Below, one piece after another: positions 46,917-55,378 of a DNA stretch of 64,000 nt. The number at the start of each line of letters is the position of its first letter. Position 1 is the stretch's first letter. The notes below the pieces were generated by a model. The model did not search any database and was not told the DNA's origin. It saw only the letters and a program-made list of their open reading frames with translations. A program made the position numbers and the translations under genes. Origin of the DNA: JAHDHW01 sp963793295 (GTDB lineage: Bacteria > Bacteroidota > Bacteroidia > Chitinophagales > Saprospiraceae); the NCBI GenBank assembly GCA_963793295.1, contig CAWBZX010000013.1:310001-374000 (forward strand), written 5' to 3'.

Positions 46917-48221
46917 ATGAGATTATATAGCACTAATAATAAATCAAATTTTGTATCCTTAAAAGAAGCCGTCATAAAAGGTCTACCTGATGACAATGGA
47001 CTTTACATGCCTTCAAATATCCCGATTTTAAATAATCAGTTTTTGGATAATCTTTCGTCTTATTCTTTCCAGGAAATTTCTTTTATCGTTGCAAATGCCT
47101 TGATTGAAAATTCTATTCCTAAAAACGATTTAGAAACTATCATTAATTCTTCTATTTCTTTTCCTGCGCCACTTGTTAGTTTAGATAAGCATATTCATAT
47201 TCTTGAGCTTTTCCATGGACCCTCTCTTGCTTTCAAAGATTTTGGGGCCCGATTTATGGCTCAATTAATGAGTTATTTTAATCAAGGCGAAAGTAGCGAT
47301 CTAATTATTTTAGTGGCTACTTCTGGTGATACAGGTGGTGCGGTTGCTTCTGGTTTTTTTAATATCCCTGGTATAAAAGTCATCATTCTCTACCCTTCTG
47401 GCAAAGTTAGCCCTTTTCAGGAGATTCAATTAACTTCTTTTGGAAACAACATTTCAGCTGTTGAAGTTGATGGCACTTTTGACGACTGCCAATATTTAGT
47501 TAAGCGCTCCTTTTTGGATAATGAATTAAATAATTCTTTTCGACTAACATCAGCCAATTCCATAAATATTGCTAGACTTATTCCCCAATGTTTTTATTAT
47601 TTTGAAGCTTTTAAACAAATCAATAATTCCGCTCCAACTGTTTTCTCTGTCCCCTGTGGAAATCTTGGCAATATTACGGCAGGATTAATTGCTAAAAAAA
47701 TGGGATTGCCTATATTTAGATTTATTGCATCTACAAATGTAAATGATGTATTTCCTCAATATTTAAAATCTGGTGTTTTTCAACCTAAAAAATCTATTAG
47801 AACTATTTCTAATGCTATGGATGTTGGTAATCCCTCAAATTTTACTAGAATATTAGATTTATATCGTTCCACGTGGAACGATATAAAAAGTGATATTATT
47901 GGTTTCAGCTTTACTGATGAAGAAACTAAAGACTGCATAAAGAGAATTTACGAGAAACATAAGTATGTTTTAGACCCTCATAGCGCAATTGGTTATCATT
48001 CATTTGAGAAGTTTTCCTTAAGGAATAGAAACGTTAATGGTATCATTCTAGAAACCGCACACCCTTCTAAGTTTATTAATGATATTGAACCATTAATAAA
48101 ACACAAAATATCAATACCTGTTGCATTATCTTCTTTAATAAATAAGAAAAAGGCAAGTATTAAATTGTCAAATATCAGTTTTGATTCTTTTAAATCATTA
48201 CTTTTTAATAAATTAAAATGA
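46917..48221 (+). CDS. thrC: Threonine synthase
   Basis: ThrC makes threonine from O-phosphohomoserine using PLP. I start it at ATG 46917 (MRLYSTNNKSNFVSLKEAV), 434 residues, in place of an upstream in-frame start inside thrB. The PLP lysine lies in FHGPSLAFKDFGARF, and ILVATSGDTGGAVASGF and VPCGNLGNITAGL are conserved. A 30-bp perfect palindrome containing a parS-like core is embedded in the coding sequence at 47858-47887. A perfect parS site follows the stop. Confidence 0.96.
   Translation: MRLYSTNNKSNFVSLKEAVIKGLPDDNGLYMPSNIPILNNQFLDNLSSYSFQEISFIVANALIENSIPKNDLETIINSSISFPAPLVSLDKHIHILELFHGPSLAFKDFGARFMAQLMSYFNQGESSDLIILVATSGDTGGAVASGFFNIPGIKVIILYPSGKVSPFQEIQLTSFGNNISAVEVDGTFDDCQYLVKRSFLDNELNNSFRLTSANSINIARLIPQCFYYFEAFKQINNSAPTVFSVPCGNLGNITAGLIAKKMGLPIFRFIASTNVNDVFPQYLKSGVFQPKKSIRTISNAMDVGNPSNFTRILDLYRSTWNDIKSDIIGFSFTDEETKDCIKRIYEKHKYVLDPHSAIGYHSFEKFSLRNRNVNGIILETAHPSKFINDIEPLIKHKISIPVALSSLINKKKASIKLSNISFDSFKSLLFNKLK
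47858..47887. other. 30-bp perfect palindrome with a parS-like core inside thrC
   Basis: The two halves are centred between 47872 and 47873 and match perfectly for 15 bp each. The middle 16 bp, CGTTCCACGTGGAACG (47865-47880), differs from the Pseudomonas-type parS sequence only at the two outer bases. ParB binding is inferred from the similarity. Confidence 0.7.
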
Positions 48222-48226
48222 TTCAG

Positions 48227-48242
48227 TGTTTCACGTGAAACA
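48227..48242. other. Perfect parS centromere-like site
   Basis: TGTTTCACGTGAAACA is exactly the conserved chromosomal parS sequence bound by ParB (Spo0J). It starts 6 nt after the thrC stop, in non-coding DNA. Such sites cluster near the replication origin in most bacteria. No parA or parB gene is in the window. Confidence 0.88.
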
Positions 48243-48285
48243 GTATGATAGTTTGAAATTATAAATATCTATTTAATCGCTTTTT

Positions 48286-48309
48286 TAGATGATTTAACTA
48301 AATCATCTA
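48286..48309. repeat. Inverted repeat (11-bp arms)
   Basis: TAGATGATTTA (48286-48296) and TAAATCATCTA (48299-48309) form a perfect hairpin with a 2-nt spacer. No T run follows on the + strand, so it is not a standard terminator, though it may still end thrC transcripts. Confidence 0.6.
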
Positions 48310-48330
48310 ACAGTATTCATTAAAATTATA

Positions 48331-48361
48331 TGCGAAAGGTTGTATTATGTGCGAAAGGTTG
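48331..48361. repeat. 12-bp direct repeat downstream of parS
   Basis: TGCGAAAGGTTG occurs at 48331-48342 and again at 48350-48361, 19 nt apart start to start. It could be an iteron-like or operator pair; no binding protein is known to me. Confidence 0.6.
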
Positions 48362-48421
48362 CAAGTCTAAACAAAAAACTATTATAATTCCTTTTGAAGC
48401 TTAAAAGTGATTTATAAGTTT

Positions 48422-49183
48422 TTATGATAATTCCTTTAAAAAATCTTCTAATATACTATTAAAGACTGAGGGTTTTTCCATCATTGGTGCGTGACCACAT
48501 TCATTAACTAAAAAGAGTTTAGATCCTTCTATTAATTCATTAAATTTCTCTCCTACAAAGGCGGGAGTAACATTATCTTGTTTTCCCCATATCAAAAGTG
48601 TAGGAACCTTGATTTGATGCAACTTATCACCTAAATTATGTCTAACAGCTGATTTTGCTGTTGCCACAACTCTAATGGCTTTGTTCCGATCATTTACAAT
48701 ATCGTATACCTCGTCAATAAGTTCTTTAGTCGCTACATCAGGGTTATAAAAGGTGTCTTCAGTTTTCCTTTTTATAAACTCATAATCTCCTCTTTTAGGA
48801 AAAGAAGAGCCCAAAGAATTTTCAAATAAACCTGAACTACCAGTAAGAATTATAGAGTTAATTTTATCTGAATTTGAAATTGCATATAACAAAGTTATAT
48901 GTCCACCTAAAGAATTACCAAGTACATGAACCTTATCATATTTTTTATAATTAACAAAATCAGAAACATAATCTACTAAACCAGAAACAGAAACCTTTCG
49001 GATAGGCAACTCAAAAATTGGTAATATAGGAATCACCACGTTATAATCTTTTTTAAAGTAATTCAAAATTTCTTCAAAATTACTAAGTGCCCCAAAGAGT
49101 CCATGAAGCAATAACAGTACTTCTCCATTTGAGCCACTTTCTATATATTTAAATTTACCTTCCTCCTTTATTTCGTAATCCAT
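48422..49183 (-). CDS. Alpha/beta hydrolase
   Basis: The 253-residue protein has an alpha/beta hydrolase fold. LLLLHGLFGALSNFE forms the oxyanion region, and the nucleophile elbow VLGNSLGGH has Ser in G-N-S-L-G. The acid lies in LLIWGKQDNVTP and the catalytic His in NECGHAPMMEKP. No signal peptide is visible. The substrate is unknown; similar proteins include esterases and C-C hydrolases. It is convergent with thrC across the parS region. Confidence 0.88.
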   Translation of the reverse strand: MDYEIKEEGKFKYIESGSNGEVLLLLHGLFGALSNFEEILNYFKKDYNVVIPILPIFELPIRKVSVSGLVDYVSDFVNYKKYDKVHVLGNSLGGHITLLYAISNSDKINSIILTGSSGLFENSLGSSFPKRGDYEFIKRKTEDTFYNPDVATKELIDEVYDIVNDRNKAIRVVATAKSAVRHNLGDKLHQIKVPTLLIWGKQDNVTPAFVGEKFNELIEGSKLFLVNECGHAPMMEKPSVFNSILEDFLKELS

Positions 49184-49377
49184 TAATTTTTAATATGTAA
49201 ATAAATGTGGAAAACTTAGAACGTTCTTTTATCTAATACAATTAAATAAACAATCATGACAATCCCCAATCAAAAGGAATGTTTTTTTGAAATGGTTTAA
49301 AATTTTTATTACTTCAAAGAAAAATAATGAAATTAATTTTAAAATATTAACGTTATAAACATACTTACCAACAAATT

Positions 49378-50451
49378 CTAAGCTTTATTTCCAATCATTT
49401 GATAGTTAAGGAAAAGTGCAATACTTAATAACAAAATTGCACCTGCCTGGTGAAATACTCCAAGCTCCAAAGGAGCACTACCCACAGAATTAAGCAGAGT
49501 AAAGATCCCTAATAAAATTTGTATTATTAACATGGTTATCAACAAAAAAACACCATTTCGAAAAGTAGTTGTAACTGCTGTTGAAAAAGCATTAATGGCA
49601 TACCATAACACAATGAAAATCAATGAATAACCAACAAAACGATGAAGTGATTGTACTAGTGCAGGTAAAAATGAAGATTGTTCATAATTAACAAAGTTTT
49701 CCACAAGCCAATAAGATCTGTTTAAAACTATTTTTGGTATAATTTCTCCATTCATATCTGGCCAGCTCGGATAGTAAGATCCTGCTTTTATCCCAGCCAC
49801 AACTCCACCCAACATAATTTGAAATGAAATAACAAATACAAGAACAATTCCTAACCTTTTCAACAAAGAATTGTGGATAACTATTTTATTTTTTTGGACT
49901 ACTTTGAATGTTGTCCAAAGAAGATAGCTAAAACACAAAACAGCAAGCGATAAATGCAAGGTCAACTTATAGGCATTAACCCAAGGTCTATCTATCAAAC
50001 CACTTGCTACCATTATCCAACCAAATGATGCGACAATCGAAGCCAAGATAAAAACAACAATTAAATCTTTAAATAAAGATTTAGAGAACATACCTTTATT
50101 TAAAAAATATATAAAAGGAATTAAAAACACAATTCCCATTGAACGCCCCCAAAGTCGATGAATATACTCCCAGAAATAAATAAACTTAAATTCAGACATA
50201 GACATCCCCTGGTTGATTTTTTGATACTGGGGTGTCTCTTTATACAAATCAAAAGCTTCTTCCCAGTGAGCTTCATTTAAAGGAGGAATAGAACCAACAA
50301 CAATTTCCCATTTAGTGATAGAAAGCCCCGAACCAGTGAGTCGAGTTATACCACCAATGATAACTTGAAAAAAAATCATAACAAGACCAATAAACAACCA
50401 AATTTTTACAGCTTTACTTATTTCTTGATTTGGAATAAATTGGGTAGCCAT
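49378..50451 (-). CDS. COX15/CtaA-type heme A synthase
   Basis: The 357-residue protein has eight probable membrane helices. Four conserved histidine sites occur in the family pattern: EYIHRLWGR, LHLSLAVL, SLHRFVGYS and VFHQAGAI. The N-terminal GGITRLTGSGLSITKWE matches COX15 signatures. It should oxidise heme O to heme A for the cytochrome oxidase. No cox genes are adjacent. A DnaA-box word (49872-49880) falls inside the coding sequence and may be coincidental. Confidence 0.93.
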   Translation of the reverse strand: MATQFIPNQEISKAVKIWLFIGLVMIFFQVIIGGITRLTGSGLSITKWEIVVGSIPPLNEAHWEEAFDLYKETPQYQKINQGMSMSEFKFIYFWEYIHRLWGRSMGIVFLIPFIYFLNKGMFSKSLFKDLIVVFILASIVASFGWIMVASGLIDRPWVNAYKLTLHLSLAVLCFSYLLWTTFKVVQKNKIVIHNSLLKRLGIVLVFVISFQIMLGGVVAGIKAGSYYPSWPDMNGEIIPKIVLNRSYWLVENFVNYEQSSFLPALVQSLHRFVGYSLIFIVLWYAINAFSTAVTTTFRNGVFLLITMLIIQILLGIFTLLNSVGSAPLELGVFHQAGAILLLSIALFLNYQMIGNKA

Positions 50452-51128
50452 ATTTATGAATATTTATATTCTGAAATTTAGAAACAATAAAATATTGTAA
50501 CAGATAAAAAATATAAAAGTTAAATACTTTTGTTGTATCCAAAAATTAGAATCTCATGATGTGATTAATAATATTAATTCTAAATTCTAAAAAAACCTAA
50601 TCATCATCAGCAGTGTTAATATGTAGATAAAAAAGTAAAAAAAAGTTAGGTATATTCATTCCTAAGTTTTATCAATGAGTTATAAACAGTAATTTAACAG
50701 CTTAAACTTCAGATTATTAAATATTTACAATCTTATTCACAAGCAGTTGGTAAATTACACTATTGGTAAATAAATCTATTATTTTATTTAAAAACTTATT
50801 AAAAGATGTATAGAATGTATGTTGAGATAAACATTATATTAAGTTTATTTTACTTTTTTATATTTATATAATATATATTCTTAGTAAGTGTTAGTAACAG
50901 TGATACTCTTTAACAGATTTATTAACAAATAATGTGGAGAGTTAATTTTATAAAATATTGAAAATAAGCTAATTACAAAACCGATAAAAAAATAATGTTA
51001 GCAATAAATTACCAGGGACTTTTACTAATTTGTTTCAAATAACGAAGACAACCTAGTAGTTATAATGTTTTGTTTTGGAATTAGAATTTCTTGTTATTTT
51101 AAGTGAAACAATCCGATATTCAAATATA
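50452..51128. other. 677-bp very AT-rich gene-free region, candidate origin region
   Basis: No gene of convincing length lies here. The base composition is extreme (long A and T tracts such as 50850-50880). DnaA-box-like words occur: TTATTCACA at 50733-50741 and TGTAGATAA (minus strand TTATCTACA) at 50622-50630. A perfect parS site lies 2.2 kb upstream. The region could be an origin or just a pair of promoters for the divergent genes. Confidence 0.35.
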
Positions 51129-51785
51129 ATGTGTACTCGCTTTTCATTTGTTGCTTTAAAAGAAGATATTGAAAATCAATTTAATCTTGAAATTAGAAAT
51201 AATTTAAGGAATAGTTATAACATTGCTCCAACACACCATGCTAATATAATTACAAACGATAGTACAGATCGATTGCAATATCTAACCTGGGGGCTCATCC
51301 CTTACACTTCAAGGGAGGGTAAAAATGATGGAAAGTTAATTAATGCGCGAAAAGAAGGTATTGCAAGTAGTCCCTCATTTCGAATTCCAATAAGAAAAAG
51401 AAGATGCCTGGTATTAGCTGATAGTTATTATGTTTGGAATAAGAAAAATGAAATAATTAAACCCTATAGAGTAGTTTTAAAAGATAGAAAAATAATAGCA
51501 ATGGCTGGTGTTTGGGATATTTGGTTTGAGAAAGAGTATGCAATAAAAAGCTTTTCAATAATTACAACGATTGCAAATCGAGAGATTTCGAAAATTTCAC
51601 CAAGGATGCCAGTTATATTAAAAAATAAAGAAACCCAAAAAGAATGGCTGCAAGATATTGAACTAGATCGTGTACTTGAGCTTACAGATAATGTCGAAGA
51701 TGATATTTTAGAATATTATACTATAAGCAATAAAATAAATTCAACCCGATACAATGCAATGGATATTCATGAAAAAATAGAATAA
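51129..51785 (+). CDS. SRAP (YedK/HMCES-like) family protein with altered active site
   Basis: SRAP proteins form covalent crosslinks with abasic sites in single-stranded DNA through Cys2. The ATG at 51129 gives MCTRFSFV, placing Cys2 correctly; an upstream TTG frame start would hide it. The asparagine of LINARKEG is kept. The catalytic Glu of the usual GFYEW motif is Val here (SYYVWNKK), and the usual His before RMPVIL is missing (KISPRMPVIL). It is 218 residues long, overlaps dtd by 1 nt, and should be its operon mate. Confidence 0.9.
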   Translation: MCTRFSFVALKEDIENQFNLEIRNNLRNSYNIAPTHHANIITNDSTDRLQYLTWGLIPYTSREGKNDGKLINARKEGIASSPSFRIPIRKRRCLVLADSYYVWNKKNEIIKPYRVVLKDRKIIAMAGVWDIWFEKEYAIKSFSIITTIANREISKISPRMPVILKNKETQKEWLQDIELDRVLELTDNVEDDILEYYTISNKINSTRYNAMDIHEKIE

Positions 51786-52237
51786 TGCGAGTAGTCATTC
51801 AAAGAGTAAAGGAAGCATCAGTAACAATTAAAGGAAAAGTTAAATCAAAAATAGAAGGAGGTCTACTTATCTTTTTAGGGATTGTGAATGAAGATACTAA
51901 AGAGGATATTCAGTGGATCTGCAGTAAGATTTGTAACCTTAGAATTTTTAATGACGAAAGTGAAATTATGAACCTTTCTGTAAAAGATATAAAAGGCCAA
52001 CTTTTAGTAGTTAGCCAATTTACATTACATGCTAGTACAAAAAAAGGAAACAGACCTTCTTATATAAAAGCTGCTAAACCTGATTTTGCGATTCCAATGT
52101 ATAATGATTTTGTAGAAATACTCGAAGAACATAGCGGAACTAAAGTACAAACAGGAGAATTTGGTACTGATATGAAAGTTAATTTGATAAATGATGGACC
52201 AGTTACTATAATTATTGATTCTAAAATAAAAGAATAG
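51785..52237 (+). CDS. dtd: D-aminoacyl-tRNA deacylase
   Basis: Dtd hydrolyses D-amino acids (and glycine) mischarged on tRNA. The 150-residue protein shows MRVVIQRVKEASVTIKGK at the start, the catalytic region SQFTLHASTKKGNRPS and the terminal cross-subunit NDGPVTIIIDS. These match the family exactly. It overlaps the SRAP gene by 1 nt (TAATG) and precedes the MazG-like gene by 6 nt, forming a small operon. Confidence 0.97.
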   Translation: MRVVIQRVKEASVTIKGKVKSKIEGGLLIFLGIVNEDTKEDIQWICSKICNLRIFNDESEIMNLSVKDIKGQLLVVSQFTLHASTKKGNRPSYIKAAKPDFAIPMYNDFVEILEEHSGTKVQTGEFGTDMKVNLINDGPVTIIIDSKIKE

Positions 52238-52243
52238 CATTCA

Positions 52244-52582
52244 ATGACCATTAAGGAAGCACAACAAACTGTTGATCAGTGGATTAACACAATTGGGATT
52301 AGATATTATAATGAATTGACAAACACTGCTATTCTTACAGAAGAAGTCGGAGAAGTCGCTCGTTTAATGGCACGCCTTTATGGAGAGCAATCCTTTAAAA
52401 CACAAGAAAAAGAACTAAGTGCAAAAATGGACTTAGCAGATGAAATGGCGGATGTGCTTTTTGTTTTAATATGTTTGGCCAATCAGACAGGAGTAGATCT
52501 TACACAAGCTTTTCAAAATAATTTGAAAAAAAAATCTAACAGAGATGCTAAACGACATGCTGAAAACAAAAAATTGAAATAG
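52244..52582 (+). CDS. MazG-like nucleotide pyrophosphohydrolase
   Basis: The 112-residue protein has the all-alpha NTP-PPase pattern: EEVGEVARLMARLYGEQ gives the EExxE helix and LADEMADVLFVLICLANQTG the ExxD helix. It should hydrolyse a nucleoside triphosphate to the monophosphate, a house-cleaning activity. It follows dtd by 6 nt. The end is adjacent to the convergent PrsW gene (0-nt gap). Confidence 0.9.
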   Translation: MTIKEAQQTVDQWINTIGIRYYNELTNTAILTEEVGEVARLMARLYGEQSFKTQEKELSAKMDLADEMADVLFVLICLANQTGVDLTQAFQNNLKKKSNRDAKRHAENKKLK

Positions 52583-53353
52583 TTACTCTTCTTCGGTCTC
52601 CTCATCAAAAAAAACAATTTGGTCTTTATTTTTATCATCATCTATTGATGCATTAAAAGGAGAATCTGCTATAAATAATTCATTAAAAGGAGAATTTTGT
52701 TGATGCAAACGGATAACCCTAATTGCGAAAAAAGCGCTAACAGTTAAAGTAAAAGTGGCCAAAACCATTAACCATTCATAATATTGCTGAAGGATAAAAA
52801 GATCATAAGTTCCATGAATTAACACAGGAACAATTAAACCCAGAGCCAAAAGTTTGATCCGGTTTTTTCTATTAAACTTTGCCAAACCAACAAAATAACC
52901 CATTATGATTGCAAAAATGGCATGAGCGGGCACAGCAGTAAAAGCTCGTACCATTACAGTTTGAAGACCAAAACGATCTGCATAAAGAACATTCTCTAAA
53001 GTTGCGAAACCCATTCCAATCATAACAGCATACAAAATTCCATCTAACGGTTCATTAAATATTTTTTTGGGATAGGCATAAAAAACGAGGACCAGATATT
53101 TGACAATTTCCTCACTCAGAGCAATTATGATATATGAAAAGGTGAGCAAATTTCCGAGCCCATGAGATTCATCATATCCTAAGTTATCTCCAATAGCCTC
53201 TAATTTAATTGCGGGAAAACAACATAAAATACCCAGTAAAAAACAAATTGATAAATGGAAAACAGGTTCTTTTTCAAACTTATCAATTTTATAAATCAAA
53301 AAGCAAATCAACAAACCAGGAATAATTGCTAATATCAAAAGGAGTGGACTCAT
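52583..53353 (-). CDS. PrsW family intramembrane metalloprotease
   Basis: The 256-residue protein has about seven to eight membrane helices. The PrsW/CPBP-type motif SEEIVKYLVLVFY is visible, followed by GFATLENVLY and the two histidine regions VPAHAIFAIIMGYF and HGTYDLFIL. In Bacillus, PrsW cleaves an anti-sigma factor; the target here is unknown. It is convergent with the MazG-like gene and lies 24 nt from the next minus-strand hydrolase. Confidence 0.88.
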   Translation of the reverse strand: MSPLLLILAIIPGLLICFLIYKIDKFEKEPVFHLSICFLLGILCCFPAIKLEAIGDNLGYDESHGLGNLLTFSYIIIALSEEIVKYLVLVFYAYPKKIFNEPLDGILYAVMIGMGFATLENVLYADRFGLQTVMVRAFTAVPAHAIFAIIMGYFVGLAKFNRKNRIKLLALGLIVPVLIHGTYDLFILQQYYEWLMVLATFTLTVSAFFAIRVIRLHQQNSPFNELFIADSPFNASIDDDKNKDQIVFFDEETEEE

Positions 53354-53377
53354 AAGAGTAATAAATTAAAATTCTTA

Positions 53378-54172
53378 TTAGGCAACGAAATCAAGAAAAC
53401 TTTTAATAGAGGAAACACATTCTTTCTTTGCTTCAAACATACCCATATGCCCTACCCCATTCAAAATATGAATAACGGAAACATCAGGAAAAATCAATTG
53501 TCTATAATTATTTTCTTTAGGAATAGCCCTGTCTTCTACTCCAACAATAAATAAAACAGGAAAGGTAGCACCTTTTAAAACATCTTGATTGTCTACCCTA
53601 TTAATCATGGATTCCAGTGCATTTACAATACCGTTTTTATGATAAAGGGAAGCGGTAAGCACTAACTTTGAAATGGTTAGAGAACTTTTACTTCCAAAAC
53701 GAGGAGCAAATAATTGCGGAACTAGTTGTTTTACAAAATGAATGGATCCGTTTTTATGAATAAAATCAATACTCTTTCGGCGGTTATCTTTTTTTTCTAC
53801 TGAATCAGCAAAGGGTTGAGAGTGAAAAAGGCCAAGACCCAATATTTTTTCCGGATACATTTTAGCAAATTCCAAAGCAACATATCCTCCCATTGAATGA
53901 CCTATCAAGATGCAATTTTTTATATTTATATCTTTTAAAACAGAATTTACAATGGAGGCCATATCTGCTAAGGTACAGTTCTGAGTATCAGATTTACCGA
54001 AACCTGGAAGATCAATACAAACAACATAATAATCTGAAAAGTCAGAAAGAAAATCATTCCAAACACTGCTGTCCTCGCAGAAACCATGAAGAAAAACAAT
54101 GGGAATTTGACCCCTTTTTTGAATAAAAGAAGAGACTTTTGCTGCATTTATTTTGGTAATGTGATGGATCAT
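53378..54172 (-). CDS. Alpha/beta hydrolase
   Basis: The 264-residue protein has IVFLHGFCEDSSVWNDFL, the nucleophile elbow LIGHSMGGYVALEFA (Ser in G-H-S-M-G), an acid in FIVGVEDRAIP and a C-terminal VGHMGMFEA with the histidine. A variable cap region lies between. The substrate is unknown. It is distinct from the hydrolase at 48422. It lies 3 nt after the GTDC1-like gene on the minus strand, so the two are probably co-transcribed. Confidence 0.88.
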   Translation of the reverse strand: MIHHITKINAAKVSSFIQKRGQIPIVFLHGFCEDSSVWNDFLSDFSDYYVVCIDLPGFGKSDTQNCTLADMASIVNSVLKDINIKNCILIGHSMGGYVALEFAKMYPEKILGLGLFHSQPFADSVEKKDNRRKSIDFIHKNGSIHFVKQLVPQLFAPRFGSKSSLTISKLVLTASLYHKNGIVNALESMINRVDNQDVLKGATFPVLFIVGVEDRAIPKENNYRQLIFPDVSVIHILNGVGHMGMFEAKKECVSSIKSFLDFVA

Positions 54173-54175
54173 TAT

Positions 54176-55282
54176 TCAGGATGAGTGGATCAATGTATCA
54201 AAAGTAGCATCATAAAACGGTGCTAAATTACTCCAATCATAACGAGCTACATAATTTTTAAGGAATTCAGAATTTTTGAATCCCTTGAGATTTAAAATTG
54301 TAGATTTCAATTTTTGATAAAGTTCGTCATCGCTCTTATAAAAATGGTTTTTATGATCTTCTTTTGGAATATGTTCAGGATATGCAAGACGGCTTGGAAG
54401 TATTGGAAAACAATTACAATAAATGGCTTCAACCACACTACCCCCAAAAAAATCCTGATTGCTGGTTACCGGAAGGATATCAGATTGCCAAAGCAAAGTT
54501 GCATATTCCTTAAATGTTGGAACAAATCCAAAATGGATAATTTCATTGGCGAACTGTTTTTCGATTTCTTTAAAAATAGGAGGAATTTTTGAATAAGATT
54601 GTCCTAAAATAATTAATTTGAATAAAATGCTTTCCTCTTTTAAACGAAGAAGAACCTCGAAAAAAAGATCTGGATTTTTATCATATTCCCAACGGTGATT
54701 CCAAAGTATAATTGGTTCATTATGAGTTAATTGAATTCTATAATCATCAAATTTATCTAAATTCATACCCAGATATAATACTTTCCCTTTTTCCCTTATT
54801 TTTTCAATGTTTTCTAAAGTCTTATGATCTGGAAATTGTTTTAAAAAAGGACCAAGCGATTCTGTAAAAGAAGCTAAATGATATTTTGAGTTAAAGAAAA
54901 TGGAATCTGCAATAAGAGCCGATGTGTAGTTTATAAAACCGTAATGATTATTTCTTTTTAAGTCAACATCAACAGGCGACCAAGGATAGGTTATTTGGTT
55001 TTCATGAAAATAGATGGAAATAGCAGTCTTTGAAAGTTTATTCCTGCAAAGAGAAACAAAAGTACCCAAATCCAACATATCAGATGCGATTAGAAGGTCT
55101 GGTTGAAAATCAGAAGCTAAAAATGTTTTAGCCAGATCGACAGCTCCTCCAAACATTCGCCATTTCCAATGCCTGCCAGGTAACGAAATGATCTCAACGT
55201 CATGGACAGAGCATTTTTGATATTCTTCAGCCCATTTTTTATGACTACCCCCAAAAAAAGGTTCAACAATTAGTATCTGCAT
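54176..55282 (-). CDS. GTDC1/QTMAN-like glycosyltransferase (DUF3524)
   Basis: The 368-residue protein begins ILIVEPFFGGSHKKWAEEY, a clear match to the DUF3524 N-terminal domain. The C-terminal half is a GT-B type glycosyltransferase (LWNHRWEYDKNPDLFFEVL, VTSNQDFFGGSVVEAIYC). SLPGRHWKWRMFGGAVDLA and FHENQITYPWSP are family motifs. Eukaryotic GTDC1 mannosylates queuosine in tRNA(Asp); a similar tRNA role here is inferred. No queuosine synthesis genes are in the window. Confidence 0.83.
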   Translation of the reverse strand: MQILIVEPFFGGSHKKWAEEYQKCSVHDVEIISLPGRHWKWRMFGGAVDLAKTFLASDFQPDLLIASDMLDLGTFVSLCRNKLSKTAISIYFHENQITYPWSPVDVDLKRNNHYGFINYTSALIADSIFFNSKYHLASFTESLGPFLKQFPDHKTLENIEKIREKGKVLYLGMNLDKFDDYRIQLTHNEPIILWNHRWEYDKNPDLFFEVLLRLKEESILFKLIILGQSYSKIPPIFKEIEKQFANEIIHFGFVPTFKEYATLLWQSDILPVTSNQDFFGGSVVEAIYCNCFPILPSRLAYPEHIPKEDHKNHFYKSDDELYQKLKSTILNLKGFKNSEFLKNYVARYDWSNLAPFYDATFDTLIHSS

Positions 55283-55378
55283 TCAACCGATTTAATTTAT
55301 GTCGTCAAACCGTAAAGGAAAGTAAATTATCACTTTTTTATATCTTTACAAATTCCATTTTTAAGCATTAGATCACAA

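Noticed and set aside
48286..48309. Intrinsic terminator for thrC
   Set aside because: The hairpin is AT-rich and not followed by a T run on the + strand, so only an inverted repeat is reported.
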